Shown: positions 45,903-59,799, counted from the first letter of the stretch. The stretch: DNA of 64,000 nt from Epiperipatus broadwayi (GCA_028023455.1 JAQFVV010012398.1:5914682-5978681); one strand, 5' to 3'. Notes: generated by a model not told the origin, from the sequence alone. Numbers and translations: made by a program.

Positions 45903-47880
45903 TGTTTCAAAAAACGAACTTTATTCAGACTAAAAGAGCAAGGTTACATTAATACATTTTGTATACATGTGGCTACAGTGGTGTTCATGACACTTATGTA
46001 CATTGTGTCTAACTAAATATTTTACGAGTCTTTACAGATATAAACTGGGTAAGCAATGGGTCGTCTGTGATAGCTTATAGTACAAAACTTACTTCATCGG
46101 TTTTTCTTTAAATTGTTTCTCAAAGTTATCTTACTTTGTACATTTGGTATAATTAATACCCATGTATATACAACACATTTTTATTCACATATATGCTTTG
46201 TAACAGTTTGATAGTCTTCAGATATTGGTTTTGTGAGCTGACATATGATTCTGCTGACAACATTGTGTATGTTTTATTATCATATATCAATTATTGTCTT
46301 TTATGATGTCCATTTTCTTGCATTCTTTTTTTGAGTATATTAATATTGTGGTTTGTAAGATTCTGGCTTGCAATCTTGATTAATTATGTTGGACCACTAT
46401 TTGAGAGTTTTTTTTCATTCTTTGCGTTTGTGTGGATTTTGTGAACAATTTTTTTGGTGCTTGATTTAAAAAATGACAAAACATTAACTGATTATATATT
46501 TGATCATTGTTTTATGAGTGGCCAAGTGGCTGCAAAAATATCTGGGTATGCTATTTTATTATCTCTGTTTTTTAATTGTGCTAATTTGTTATGAAATGTT
46601 GATGTATGTTCCTTGTATTATTGCCAAAAGTGAATGTGCATCTTGTGCACCAGAATGCATAGAGCATGAAAGTTGCTACATGGAAGTGTAGGAATGGATG
46701 TTCTGCAGTATGCACCGATATCCTGCAGAAAGATATTTGGTTGTCTGTATGTGTTAGTTATCTCATGCTGAATGTTGTTTGGTGCCATGCAGTTGTAAAA
46801 CGGATGTTGTTGAGTTTCTTCTGCTTGGTGGCATCAGGTGCAGAAGGGGTGTATTTTGATATAGAGGCATCTGTATCCTAGGACGTGTGATGTTGGTAAA
46901 ACCTATAGATTTCATATAAGGAGGAAATCAAAAATTTAGGCTCCAAGGACCATTTTTTTAAGTTTTTAAGCAGCTGATGGTTGTTTATTCTGGGCATCTG
47001 GGTAGAGAAGGCTAGTGCATGTCCTGAGTATATCAGAGCATAGATCTTCCAATATGAATATTTTGTTATTGTTTGCAGTGATATTTGAGTATGTGTGGTT
47101 CTAAACTGGTTGATAACTAATGATAAGTAGCAATATGAAGGTTTGTCTGTAGGCATTATCTGGATTAGACATTGAAGTTCTGGGAAAATGTCTGAGAGTG
47201 GTTATTATAAAGTTTGTGGTCTTCTGTATTTGAAAAATATATATGTTGTGCAGCTCCAACTAAGGAATTTTGTAGATATAGACAGAGTCTTTCTATTCCA
47301 TAAAAGTTTATTACATAATGAAAAGATTTTGGATGTGAAAGCCTTGGAAAATTGAATTATGGGAGAATAGTAAATTATTTTGGTTATCACTACTTGGTTT
47401 AACAATTGTACTTAGCATATATTGAAAGGCATGCTTTTGATAGAGAAACCGGGATCCATTCTGCTTCATTTTTTAACTTATTCTGGATTGTATTTCATTG
47501 CATTTGTCCACATAGAAGGAAAAGCTGAGGAAAGTGGATGGATTGCCTTGAAAAATTTGTGTGCATGGCTTACTGGTGTACAGTGATCAGGCAGTAGTCT
47601 TATTCTGATTAAACTTAAGATGGTGTGTTGATTTGAAATCTTGAAGTATTTTCTGTAGCATTTGTATCTGTTTTCTAAAAGGAAAGAAGACTGTAATGTC
47701 ACCCATATATGCAATGCAGGCTACATGTTGTGATGTGCCTGGTATCTAGATGCCTTTGATACTCTTTTAGATTTTAAGTATGAGTTGGTTAAATAAAAGG
47801 TAAATATTAGTGCATTGATGGAGAACCTTATACAAGTATGAACCCAATCTTTCTTCTTTTCACTTTGAATCTTGAACTAT
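45857..47880 (-). pseudogene. Decayed 5'-truncated LINE, reverse transcriptase C-terminal part to 3' end
   Basis: Minus strand from about 47715 encodes AYMGDITVFF, a YADD-type catalytic box with the first Asp mutated, then QKILQDF and LKFNQNKTTA, the palm motif with conserved N..KT. Farther down (about 46790-46860) lies a Cys/His-bearing CHQAEETQQHPFYNC, typical of the C-terminal zinc-knuckle-like region of LINE ORF2. The element ends with AATAAA (45925-45920), GTTCG, an A run and a GAA/GGA microsatellite tail (45902-45857). Several frameshifts and stops; inactive. The clade (CR1/jockey-like is my guess) is not resolved. Plus-strand ORF 46666-46881 is a shadow. Confidence 0.75.
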
Positions 47881-48097
47881 TTTACAAATTATTTTAAAGT
47901 GAATATTATAATTTTGATTGTTTGTTTGACAATTTCATACTGAAGAAAACTTTCTTTTTAAAAAAAATGTCAACAAATCATAACATATATACCCGGGTCT
48001 CATTTTATGTGGATTTATTTAATGTGATTTGAAGTTATGCGATTCATGTTTCTTCTTAATATCTTTGTATGCGGTTTTCTTTTATGTGACAAAAATT

Positions 48098-48260
48098 ATT
48101 AGATCAGAAGTTGAGCTCTGATAATGTGCTATTACTTTAAATATTATAAATTTCACACACTCACATCATATTTAAAGTAATAGCGCATTATCAGAGTTCA
48201 ACTTCCATCTAATAATTTCAATATTTTCAGTACTTTATAATAGTACTGTAACAGATTTTA
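48098..48260. repeat. Small fold-back inserted into T1 copy 2
   Basis: Arms TTATTAGATCAGAAGTTGAG... (48098-48146) and inverse (48165-48215) enclose ATTTCACACACTCACATC. T1 copy 1 lacks it, reading straight through at about 4980-4990. The flanks TTTTATGTGACAAAAA and TTTTATGCAATAAAAA may be a diverged 16-bp TSD. Shares its loop-side sequence style with 23842-24321. Confidence 0.65.
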
Positions 48261-48999
48261 TGCAATAAAAAAGTTCATAATTCACTTAAAATCACAATTT
48301 CTAGTCTTGTAAAATTTAATGTGTGTAAAACTGTTTAAACATTATAGATGAAAAATACTATGTATGTTGTTGTTTTTGCATTTTAAATCACATTCTATTT
48401 TTGCATTTTATAAAAACAGTATGTAATCAATTAATCATTTAGTGTCCACAAGTTTATTTTTAAAAGGTGAGTAACAGCAGTGGGCACAATTAAATTTGAC
48501 AATTAAAATCTGATTTTTAATTGTAATTAACAATTTAAAAATTACGTAACATGATCTGAAATTAAGGTGATGTGAAACGATAAAATTTGATTTTTAAACG
48601 GAATTAGGTTGTCGTCGAATAGCTACTATATCCACTCGATGGTGCAGTTTTCATGCTTAAACTATAAAATATGATCATTCCCGGGCTGTTAATTATATTC
48701 ATTTTGATGTTTTTTTTGTAATGCGAAAATAAAAACAAAAGAAAATTGTCTTTTTTAAATATTATTTAATTTTAAATATTATTTTTTATTAATGTATACA
48801 AATTAAATGATAATAATAAATGTAAAATAAAATAAACAAATTACAATTTGATTTGTCTTTTTTAATTTGCTTTTTATTAGAAAAATCAATTTTCTATTGG
48901 AGATTTTTTTACTGGGATTACAGCTTTTTTTGTTGTTGTTGTTTACCTCTAGTTTTTATTTCAAATAAAATGACAACTAAAAGTAAAACTTGTTATGGT

Positions 49000-49099
49000 T
49001 TGGTTTAGGGTTAGTTTTAGGATTAGTTTTAGGGTTAGTTTTAGGGTTAGTTTTAGGGGTAGGATTAGGGTTAGGTTTAGGGTTAGTTTTAGGGTTATT
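49000..49099 (+). repeat. Interstitial telomere-like repeats
   Basis: About 100 bp of degenerate TTAGTTTTAGGG / TTAGGG units. The 12-bp period TTTTAGGGTTAG dominates. Lies inside the transposon, not at a chromosome end; resembles a degenerate animal TTAGGG array. Confidence 0.7.
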
Positions 49100-50569
49100 G
49101 TTCTGTTGTTTGTAATGCTAAAATAAAAAATATCAAAATCATATTTTTGTAAATATTTTTTTACTAACATCTATAAAATAAATGATAACAATAAACATAA
49201 ACTATATTCAACAAATTATAACAGTAGTCGGAGAAAAGAAACTAAAACTTTTTTAAACAACGACAAATATATATATAAAATGTTTATAATATATGCTTTT
49301 TATGACATTTAAAAAAACAGTGTACAATTGTACTTTTCTTACTGGATATTTTTGTGTTAACGCTCTTTTTTATTTCAAAAATATACAGACGGTACAATCT
49401 TCTTTGTCTCATGGAATGTTATGAACAGTACGTTACTTGACATGTTACCTACTTCCAACTCACTTTATACATATATCTCGTCAACATTTACTACTTAAAA
49501 CTTCAATACACTACGGTATAAAAAGTCTGTTAATTATTACTTTACAAAATCGGAACATTTCAATACTTTAAAATAAGAAAAAATAAAATGAAAGCAACAT
49601 TTCCATCCAATTCAAAAAAACACACCCTCTCCCCAAGCCATAACCATTTTATAAACTGTGTGATATTCGGAAAATGTATTTACTGCATAAAACATACATG
49701 CTGTACTGCGATGAGACATAGCGGCCTGCAATCTGTAGCACAACAAAAAAGTTGTATTATAGAAAATGCAGGTTCGAAAGTGTCGGCTGCGGAACAGCAT
49801 TTTTATGTGTTTTAGTGTGAAAACAGCGCCATCCAGTGAGATATAGGGCTCTTCGATGAATACCTGGAATTAAAAATTAAAAAATTAAAGTCAAAAATAA
49901 GAATTTAATTTTTAATTGTTAGTTTTAATTAAATTTTGCCCAACAGTGGTGAGTCGGTGTCTTTTTATTATCGTAAGTCTAGGTTATTATTTTTATTTTA
50001 AACTTTTAGTTTACTCTAACAGAGAGAACAAAAACCCCCAAGAAAATGAATTTCTTTGTAAACAAAAATTTCAATTTTAGTTCGCTTAGCGAAATGGGAA
50101 GGATCAACAGCGATTGGAAAACATTTGAGTTGTATTTCCTCTTGACTTCATTTAAGGAGAAGCTACAGTACCTCACATTATATCACATCATGATGAATCT
50201 GATGTCTCAAATAGTGATAATGATTAAAATACCGTACATGTATGAAAAAAATGTAAATTACGCATAAAAATATATTCTTTTGAATAAAATTAAATACTGT
50301 AGTTAATAAAAAAAAAAGTAAAAAAAGGTTTCTTGTATCAATTTTTTTCAAATTTGAAATTTTTTATTAGTCATATTTTATTTTCTTCTTTTTTTTTTAT
50401 GCGAATTTTAAAATAATTTTACATTGTTGTTTTGCTTTTATGCGATTTTTGGAAAATTACAGTACGTATCCCCCATTTTTCAAGGTAAGTTAAGTCTATT
50501 TTTGTGCAATTTCTTTTGTGTGCATTTTCTGAGGAACCTATCTACTGCATAAAATGAGACCCAGGTGTA

Positions 50570-51068
50570 TACAAAATGAAGGAATTTATATTGTACCATC
50601 ACTATCAGGAAAATACAATAATAATAAAACAGGACTAGCTCAGATAAATGGTTATGCTTGGCTAAAATACATATAATCAATAATACAGATATCCTATGAT
50701 ACTGTCTACTATTAACTAGTTCTAACTAAATAAAACATAATAATATGGTTCGGTTTTATAAAAATTAAATGAATAAAATATTAATAAATCATGAGACAAT
50801 GAAGTGAAGTACAAGTAGTAAAGAATTACAGTGAGCCAATATCCCACAAGATACAACCTCAATGGCATAAGAATACTATCCCCCCTATTATTTCAAATAT
50901 TAATAAAACCATAGCATTTTTACAACTTTAAAATATTAATCAATTTAATATAATGCTAATAAATAAATCCTAATTTTTTTATTAAAATAGTATAACTATA
51001 ATAATCTCAGGTTCTTTAAACTAACTCTAATCAATTTATAATTTTCTGTAGTCCACCCTTAACTACAC
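50570..51068. other. AT-rich spacer
   Basis: Nothing recognised. Confidence 0.4.
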
Positions 51069-51315
<247 letters not shown>

Positions 51316-53760
51316 AATCTTATCTATTTTTCCATGTTACAGTAATTATCAATAATAATAACAATAAATAATATAATATAATCTTTTAGCTTTCATGTGG
51401 TATCTTAAATAGAATATGTGGTATAATCTGATAATCTGAGAATATGTGGCAATGAATAATATTATAATTCTATACTGAAACAGTAAGGTCTGCTTCACAG
51501 ATCTTCGTTTCACCTTTTCTCACCTATTTCCTACCCTCATACCTTAGTTTGAACCCCCATCTATCGTAGTGTGTCTGCAATGCACTTATATACTGAAAAT
51601 CCCGCCCAATTTTAAACCACAAGTACAATGCTCATGTTATATATAAGTATAACTCATTCCCAAATAAATAAAATGTTATTGATTATGTGTATGTTTGCAT
51701 AATTTAGATTTATTTAAAAGTAGGATATATAAGTTGTAATTGTGCACACACTATGATATGCATTTTAAAACTTATGTCAAAATTATAAATTGTTAGTTAA
51801 AATTATTTTATTTGAATCTATTTACAAAAATATATTACAGTCGTAATATATTTTTGATTTAAAATAAAATTCATATTCATTTAATAAATAGATCCAAATA
51901 TTGCAATTTAAAAAGTAAAATAATTTTCTTTTAATTTAATAAAAGTCATACCAAATATTCCTATTAAAATAAATGAGGAAGAATAGTTTAATTATTTCAT
52001 GTTATAGAAGCATATCTAAAAATACAGCAGATGTCCACTTAAGGTTTTCTTTTAATTAGTAAAAGTAATTTTAATTAAATCAAGTTTGTAATTCAAATTT
52101 CAACAAGGAAATTAACAATAGAAATTAATTAAAATTTTGTTGAATTCCTTTAGACATTCGGATGGGTTTAATTACAGCTGATAAGTAAGCAAAGTCCAAT
52201 ATATTTTTGTAATGCTCCAGGGCAGTTCTATTGTTCAATTCCACTATAAAAAGAAGGGTTTTCTTTTGTTCTCCATTCTAGTTATTTGCTAATGAAATGA
52301 TTCTAGTGATTTGCTAATGAAATGTGTCTAGTGAAAATATTCTAGTAAAATATTCTTCAAAATATATTTTCCTGAGATTTTTAGCTACGTGCCTGCGAAC
52401 TTAAATTTGAAGCCGAGTTTTCATCTCCAAATTAATTGACCATGTTTACCAAACATATTGCTAACTGTGACATGACTGAGTAGAGCTGACAAGAAGGCTA
52501 TTCTTCTCTCAGGAATGGCCGGTTGCTGCTCTAGACCATTGGAAGCTATCACATAAGGAACCTCGGAACTGCTGCTGCCAAAAATATCAACAATTCCAGA
52601 TTTTGCTGCTGAATTGTATAAAACCTGCTGACCATCAATCTACCTGCAAATGCTTCTCCAGAGGTAACCCCAAATTAACCCAAGAGCTCTTGTGATTCCT
52701 AACTAACATGCTATAGCTATTTTAAATTGTTTTCTTTTATTTCACATAACTTCATTATGTACTTCTTTAACGTGTTCTAATATAATCAACAGTTTTGCTC
52801 TCTATCCTTGGGTTAATATTTTCTATTTATTAATCTTTCTTTTATTTTATTATGATAATGTGTCAGAATAGTCTTTGACCGAGTGAATTATTCCCTTTGT
52901 TGAAAGTAAGATGCCGATATTAAGGCATATTTTAAATTTATAAATAATTCCCAATTTTATTATCTCGCAAATCACTTGTTCGAGGGCTATTCTAATCTTC
53001 TTTAATATATATAATAATCAAATAGTTTAAAATCTACATTTTATTGATTTTAACCTAATATGAGAGTATGTGCGAGGTCAATGATTAAATGTGCCACAAA
53101 TGCATGATTGCGTAAATAAATCTATACTTTTCAAACCCGCAAGCATGCATTTTCCTAATTTTAAATACTGTATTCTACTTTAATTTCAAAGTTCATCATT
53201 GACGTCGAGAATGTGCGGACCCTTTTAAATGAATTTCTGGGAATTTGATTGGGCATTTCTCTCAATTCAAGTAAACCCATTTTGTATGTTTTATATACAT
53301 TAGTCTAGTATTGCTGGTAAATGAATTGGTTGTTGAGACCACTTTGTTTCACTTTCCAAGGATTTTAAATGGCCAAGTCCATTCCCTTTTTACTTCCTGC
53401 AGTTCCCAGGCAAAGTGTGTACTCAAATGTCACATCTGGGAATTAGATGCAGTCGTCACCCAGTCATTAAGTTTTGGCTGTTCGTAACAACACTTTCCTA
53501 CAGATCAGCGGCGAGATGCCCTCCATAGTCATTTCGAATATTCACTATTGTTTTATTTATATATTTATTTTTACAAAGCATACGTGATTTAAATGTATCA
53601 CAACCTCCATCCTTTAATAAATTCATTATTAGCAATACCGACCTCCCATCTGCTTTAATTATTATTATAAAATAAATGCCTTGATCACATCCCCACTTTA
53701 TCGTATAGTAAGCTTTTGTCCGTGCTATTCTCGAAATCAATAAATATTATATAACCCGTA
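51316..53760. other. Region with a less AT-rich core, no gene established
   Basis: From about 52150 to 53520 base composition is visibly more balanced than the surroundings. It contains CTATAAAAAG at about 52244 and a tandem pair of about 24 bp. LTR or promoter/first-exon sequence is possible; no coding frame or matching direct repeat was found. The minus ORF 53498-53740 has no family features. Confidence 0.3.
52276..52345 (+). repeat. Short tandem duplication
   Basis: ATTCTAGTTATTTGCTAATGAAATG-like unit occurs twice plus a fragment (TCTAGT... repeats), about 24 bp apart, downstream of the TATA-like site. Confidence 0.6.
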
Positions 53761-54610
53761 ATATCAAATATTTTATTAAACTTTTATAATTACTCAAAGC
53801 ACCTTGCACATGTTCCCATCTCTTTAAGCACATTATTGTAATACTATTAGCCCGAGGAATAGAATAAATAATTTTGCTTTAAAACCTTTTTGTAATGTAA
53901 TGGAATGTAATGCCAACAATTATTTAATAAGCGTCCCTGTCTCATATAAGCAGACAGTGGCATTATATATATATTTCTATATAAATAAATTTTTGAAACC
54001 ATTTAAAACTAATTTTGATCTTTTATTTTATTGATTCCTATCACTGTCTCGGTCTATATATCTATTTTCTACATTTCTTTTGTACATCCATAGACATTAA
54101 TTAGCAACCCAAACTTAATTTAGTATAGAGTCTTTTTGTTTCTCCCTGACCACCAGGCACTGGTAAAAGGTTATACTAGTAGTAGCATCAGATGCATGGT
54201 CACATAGGTAGTGCTGAGAAATTTAGACTTTAGATTCGAACTTAGTATATCTAGAAGGCAACCCCTCCTAGAATGTTCAGTTTCATATTTGGGGTTTGAA
54301 TTCTGCAATGTGTTAGCAAGATAGACGATTCTGACTGTTACAATACAATAAATTATATAATTAATTTATGACCATAATGATAATGATAATGTAAAATGAA
54401 AACTTCTCAAATAAATTATATTAAGAAACACTATAATTTCTTAAGTAAAAAATCATATTCATACTGTGCAAATATATGTTTGGTTTATATATCCAGAGAT
54501 TATGTGTTTGTAGTGTAAAGAATCAATGCAATACACAGCTTTATAAAACAAGTTTAACAAAATTTTATTATAAAACTTTTTAACAAAAATAAACTTTGTA
54601 CACTATTTAA
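53761..54610. other. AT-rich spacer
   Basis: No gene or structured repeat recognised. Confidence 0.4.
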
Positions 54611-54623
54611 AATTACATATTGG

Positions 54624-55042
54624 TAAATAATATTTATTTCTACAAATGCAGACGATATTGAAATCAAAGTGAGAGAGTGCAAACCTCTCAAGCGTTTAGC
54701 CAATCAGATTGCAAATACTGGGACAGAGAATTTAACAAGAAAAGAGCATAGAAATAAATATTATTTACATATATTGCTGCAAGTTATAACATCTAAAAAC
54801 TACTGTGTAGTAAATCAAAAGATTTCGCACTGTATGTTTATAATTAGAACTCAATGAGTTAAGTGTGAAGATATTTAAGATTCATGTTTGCAGATCTAAG
54901 TACTTTGGACTGGCTTGGATATATAGACAGAGAAGTAAAGAAGAGAGTGGAATCACTCTTTTCTTGTTAAATTCTCTATCCCAGTATTTGTGATCTGATT
55001 GGCTAAATGCTTGAGAGGTTTGCACTCTCTCACTTTGATTTC
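54624..55042. mobile_element. Fold-back insertion with 13-bp TSD
   Basis: AATTACATATTGG is repeated at 54611-54623 and 55043-55055. Arms of about 90-95 bp (GAAATCAAAGTGAGAGAGTG... at 54659 and the inverse ending about 55042) are nearly identical. The loop has no hammerhead core or credible ORF; the 62-codon ORF at 54669 is arm sequence. Confidence 0.8.
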
Positions 55043-55055
55043 AATTACATATTGG

Positions 55056-57450
55056 GTAAATTATATATTTCTTCATTTCAAAATAAAATTAATAAAATCT
55101 ACAAGTACATAAGTCTTTCTTCTGACTTATAACTTTTCATATTTCTTTACAATAATCATAATAATATTAATAATAATTACATATGCAAATATAGTTAAAA
55201 TATATTATCTACCAATTGACCTGTATTATAATGTTTTCCATAAGCATACACAAAATATGTAACATAAACTACTGAAGTAGCATTTATTTTCAATACCTGT
55301 TCATAGATTTTGTACTCAATTAATTAAACAACTTTTATTATGATAGTGCTGACATTATCGAAAAAAAAATATTTATTCTGGTTCCTTTACTAAAGAATCA
55401 TATAAATTATATTCATCATTAAATCATATTACATTAGTAATATAAAAGAAAAGTATGTTTTTTTAAAAAAAAATCTAGCTCTTATTTCTAAAATAACATT
55501 AATAAGTTCTATGTGTATTTAATGCATGCACATATACTCATACGTTCATCTGAAAAAAATAATACTATAAAACATTCCAAGCAATCTAAATAAAAATAAA
55601 AATAAATACATCATGTAAAAATTAATATTTTATACATTTTACCCACAGTGACAAATCACTAGTTGGTCACTTTTAGATGTTTTATGGTCCACATTTCATA
55701 AAATATATTAAATAATATTAGCATTTACTCAGCAAAACTAGCATACTTAAAAAATATTTATAAAAAACTTTACAGAGAATTAAATATTCTTTATGATAAT
55801 TATTATATTATGTTAGTAGATATTTTGTATGTAATTTTCCTGCCTACAATAATAACAATAAAAAAACTTAATAATATTATTTGTACATAAAAATAATTAA
55901 AACCATATTTACGTATAAACTCCAATCCATTATAAAGTAAATAAAAAAAAAGTTCTTTCTTGCTTCTAATATTTTTTATTATCAGTCCTTATAGATGCTT
56001 ACTTCCTGATGTATGCTGCTATGACAACCATTGTCTAACACTTGAGAACAAAACTTTTATCCACTGACGCAGTGTATTCACAAATGATAAAAAAATGAAA
56101 ATAAAAAATGAAGGGAAGTTGACTTTTTAAATCTGAAGTTACTTAAGAAAATAATCATTAATCCTTGGCTGAAAGTTCACAAAAATTATAGTCCCTTGTC
56201 TATATCTTTTAGGATAATGATTATTAATGGTGATATCGATTTAGAAAGTTAAAAAATAATCCTCTAAAGTTTTCCTGTTCTATAGGATCCTATATTGAGC
56301 TTTTGATGCATCTGTCATGGCTATATGGATTCAGGCATATTCATGCAGAAATTACACACTTTTGTTCCATTAAAATTAGCATTTAATAATTCACTAAGGT
56401 TCGCATAAAGTTATTTTGTCAGGCTAATTCTATTACCCAAGTATTTCTTTTCCAAAGAATAATTTTCTAAAAATCATTTTTTGACATTATTAAATAAATG
56501 TGGTCTTTTAATAATGATGACTTGTCATGTAAAATATATTTGCAGTAATCAATCTTTATCTCTCCATCATTTTAAATAAAAGTTCAGAATAAACTTTGAA
56601 AAAGAATATTTTCTTTAAAACATTTACTGCAATTCTTTTAAAATTATATATTTTCTTTTTAAAAAAATATTGAAAATTAAAGTCTTTACCATATAGCTTT
56701 GCTTTTTCAGATACAGCTATCTTTTCTCCTGATAAAATGCATTTAAATTAAATTTCTGTTGAAATTTTTTGTCCAATTTTCTTAACAATGTCCAAGATAT
56801 TAATATAGCTAATGGTATATTTTTTTCCATTAATATTTCTAGAATTATATTTTTATTTAGTATCTGTACATCCATTCTTACTTTCCTCAAATATAAAATT
56901 ATTACTGGTATGAATTCCATAGTTACTGTGAAGCTGGATTAAGTTTCAATCGATTATTTGGCAGGGAATCTTTGTTGCTTTAACAATGCATGATTTTAAC
57001 TTAATAAAACATAATTTTTTAATACTCTCTTTTAAAATAATTCCAAGTAATAAATTATGCAATACTTTGATATTTTAAAAATAATAAATTATTAAGAGTT
57101 ATTTAAAAGCACAGACTAATTAAAGCACCCAATTGAATTGATTAAAGCACACAGAAACAAGTGAACATCTGCTTTTATAGTAAATTGAACTGATAATTTA
57201 ATTGGCTATTAGATCTTTAACTGGTGGTCTAATTTACATATAGTAAAGATTGCACAATTAAAATTAAAAATAAAATTTATGACTCATCAAATATTATAAT
57301 AGATATTATATTATTTAATTGTAAATTAATTTCATACTTTTGTTTAAACCAATTAAATACTTTAAAACAACATTTTAAAAATAATATTTTATTAATTTAT
57401 CCAACAATTAGTTTTAATGTATTAATTTTTAAAAAATCTAATTTTATTAA
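55056..57450. other. AT-rich region, nothing recognised
   Basis: No domain-bearing ORF; minus ORF 56717-56920 is unremarkable. Confidence 0.45.
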
Positions 57451-59520
57451 CTATAACGATCGAAATGGAAGTGGTGATCGAATCTAACCGCAAACTACAA
57501 TATCTGCTCTACAAGGCACCATCTAGGCATTTAAACCTAGAAAAATTTATAAAGTAGGCATATACGCGCTGTTAAGATTCCACTTTATTTAAATATTCCG
57601 ATCATTAGCCCCAGTTACTAGCTCAGCGGAGACGCAGAGATAAAAATCTATAAATTTTATATCTTAAATATAAAAGAATAAAAGCCACTGCCAGAAATTA
57701 ACACATAAAAATATTTATTTACGCACATATAAAATAACATTTTAATTTTGAGGAATAAATTCAACATTTTAGATTTTTCTATTAATCTTTTAATTTTACA
57801 TTTAACTAAGTTTCAATGAGTTTAATATTTTATTTAGATAGTCAAGTATGAATAGACTACATAGATCTGCATTTGAAAAGAAAATATTCTTCCCTGATTT
57901 AACCTTAGGCAACAAATTTCGCAACCAAACTGGCGCCAATCCATCTGATACATTCATGTATTCGATGTAGCATGATATGACAACACAAAATACTATACTG
58001 TCAGGAATGTACATCTGAACAATAAGTAGAAATAGAGAAGACATTGACTCTCCACCAACAGAAATGTGACATCTGTTGGCAAGTAGAACAATAAACAAAA
58101 AACTCCATAGGAATGGACTGCGGTCTTCTGCCGACTTACAAACCCATCCATAGGCAAACAGAGGGTGTGTGGCGTATATCTATAATCCTGCCCATAGCGG
58201 ACCTCATACTACATCTACAATTACACAAATATATCCAATCCATTGAACCAATTCAACTACGAAATGAATAACCTAAGATTACCCTCCCTTAATATAACTT
58301 TACAAAACTATATAGCCATTCACGCCCGACTTAAATTTAACATTTAAATACGTCTGCACAGATTATTTTTATAAATTTGCTTTTAAAATGTTGAGTATAG
58401 ATCGGCTGCACAGATTCCATGGTCAAAAACATCCAAATTAAACACAATCGATCAAAATACAAAATCATCGATCATGTCAATTGCAAAGGGAATACAGGGG
58501 GCTCCGTGGCATTCATCGTAAGATGCCCGCATTAACGTCATTGACCTATATATTCCAATCGACTGTGAAAACCACAACATAATCAACCGCTAATGAATCT
58601 ATGCAATGTCTATACCCAACTTAAATGTAATGAATTTAATAATTTCTACAATAAATATTACTACAAATAAAAATAATAAAATGGAAATGATTTTAGCAAA
58701 ACTTAACTATATAAATTTAAACAATCAATTATTAATTTGAAAATCAAATAAGAGTTCATTTTAAAATTTAAATTAGCTGAAACCTTAAAAAAAAATCAAT
58801 GACGAAAGTTCTTAATTACTTTTTTTTGGTTGTTGTTAATTTGTAAAGTTCATAGCTCACGGTAGAAGAGTCCAGGTTTCTGCTTTTAATTCCTGCGATG
58901 CCTCCATTGGAAGATAATGTTCTGGAGATGGCAATAGCTGGTTCAAGGTATCACAGTCTTTTCATTTTTTCTTTTTAAATAGAGAGTGTGGTATGTGTGT
59001 CCTACCACCTCTCAAACACACAACGCTGGAACTGTCAGAAAAAACTGTATTTGTCTTTTTATATTAATCCACACGGATTCAATCAACAAAACGTCACTAA
59101 TCCATCACTTTCATTAGGGTCCAAGCCAAGGCTTAGTGCTTCCATTGGTCAAGCTAAAATCTTTTTATTCCCTTATCTAATTTACTCTCTGACTTTTTAA
59201 TTAGACAGCTTTTGGATAATTAATAAACAATCATTTCCATTTATAGATTACAGGAATTAATTAATACCTGTTTTTATTTTTACTTACGTTACTTCTTTTT
59301 TAAACTATTTTTATATTTAAATCTTTTTTTATAAAAAAAAATACATTCAAATACCTTTTTTTATTTATTAAAAAAAATATTTTTAAAGTTTAGCATCTGT
59401 GCGAATATATATACATTTAACAAACATTTTAATTTTAGCGTTTAGTTTTTTTACTTTTATTTGCGAACTTTTAAGTTTTTATTTTAAATTAATGTAACGA
59501 CATATTTATATATCGTTACA
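57451..59520 (-). mobile_element. TIR element family T2, copy 2 (inverted relative to copy 1)
   Basis: Ends CTATAACGATC at 57451 and ATCGTTACATA near 59523; same length and content as 26931-29000 in reverse orientation. The ORFs at 57802-58098 and 58988-59200 are not preserved in the other copy. About 57480-57530 (minus) holds a decayed tRNA-B-box-like GGTTAGATTCGATC, shared with only weak similarity in copy 1. Confidence 0.65.
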
Positions 59521-59799
59521 TAACTATCTTGGTTTTTTTTTAAAAATCTAATTAAAATTATAGTTTTGAGTTGTATTTTAAACTCATATTTTTAAGAGTG
59601 TGATCTGATATATATAATGCGAGCACACACATATATAATGAATTTGTTGTATTTGATCTGAATTGCAGGTTACTCCAACCAACACTAATATCAAAAAATA
59701 TGAAAATAATTTAATAGAACAAATCAATAAATACAATTTTACATAGATAAATGTAGTTAATATTGAACTGCTCATGCCTGAATGACACCTCACTTCCAG

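Larger units (their letters stand above)
47990..50567. mobile_element. TIR DNA transposon, family T1 copy 2 (non-autonomous)
   Basis: Starts TACCCGGGTCTC and ends GAGACCCAGGTG, TA on each side (47988-47989, 50568-50569). Terminal segments match the 4884-8543 copy; the middle is different and includes telomere-like repeats and a fold-back. Its short ORFs (48961-49170, 49588-49815, 50046-50267) have no domains. Confidence 0.65.

Noticed and set aside
46666-47156. Independent small genes at 46666-46881 (+) and 46878-47156 (-)
   Set aside because: They lie within the decayed LINE; the minus frame is LINE remnant and the plus frame its shadow.
48961-49170. 69-codon minus ORF with LKLTLKLTL repeats
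   Set aside because: Translation of the telomere-like repeat.
53332-53490. Solo LTR (TGTTGAGACC...CGTAACA)
   Set aside because: TG/CA-like ends but no TSD, no second copy and no poly(A) signal.
57802-58098. 98-codon minus ORF as a gene
   Set aside because: Lies in T2 copy 2; copy 1 does not keep the frame.
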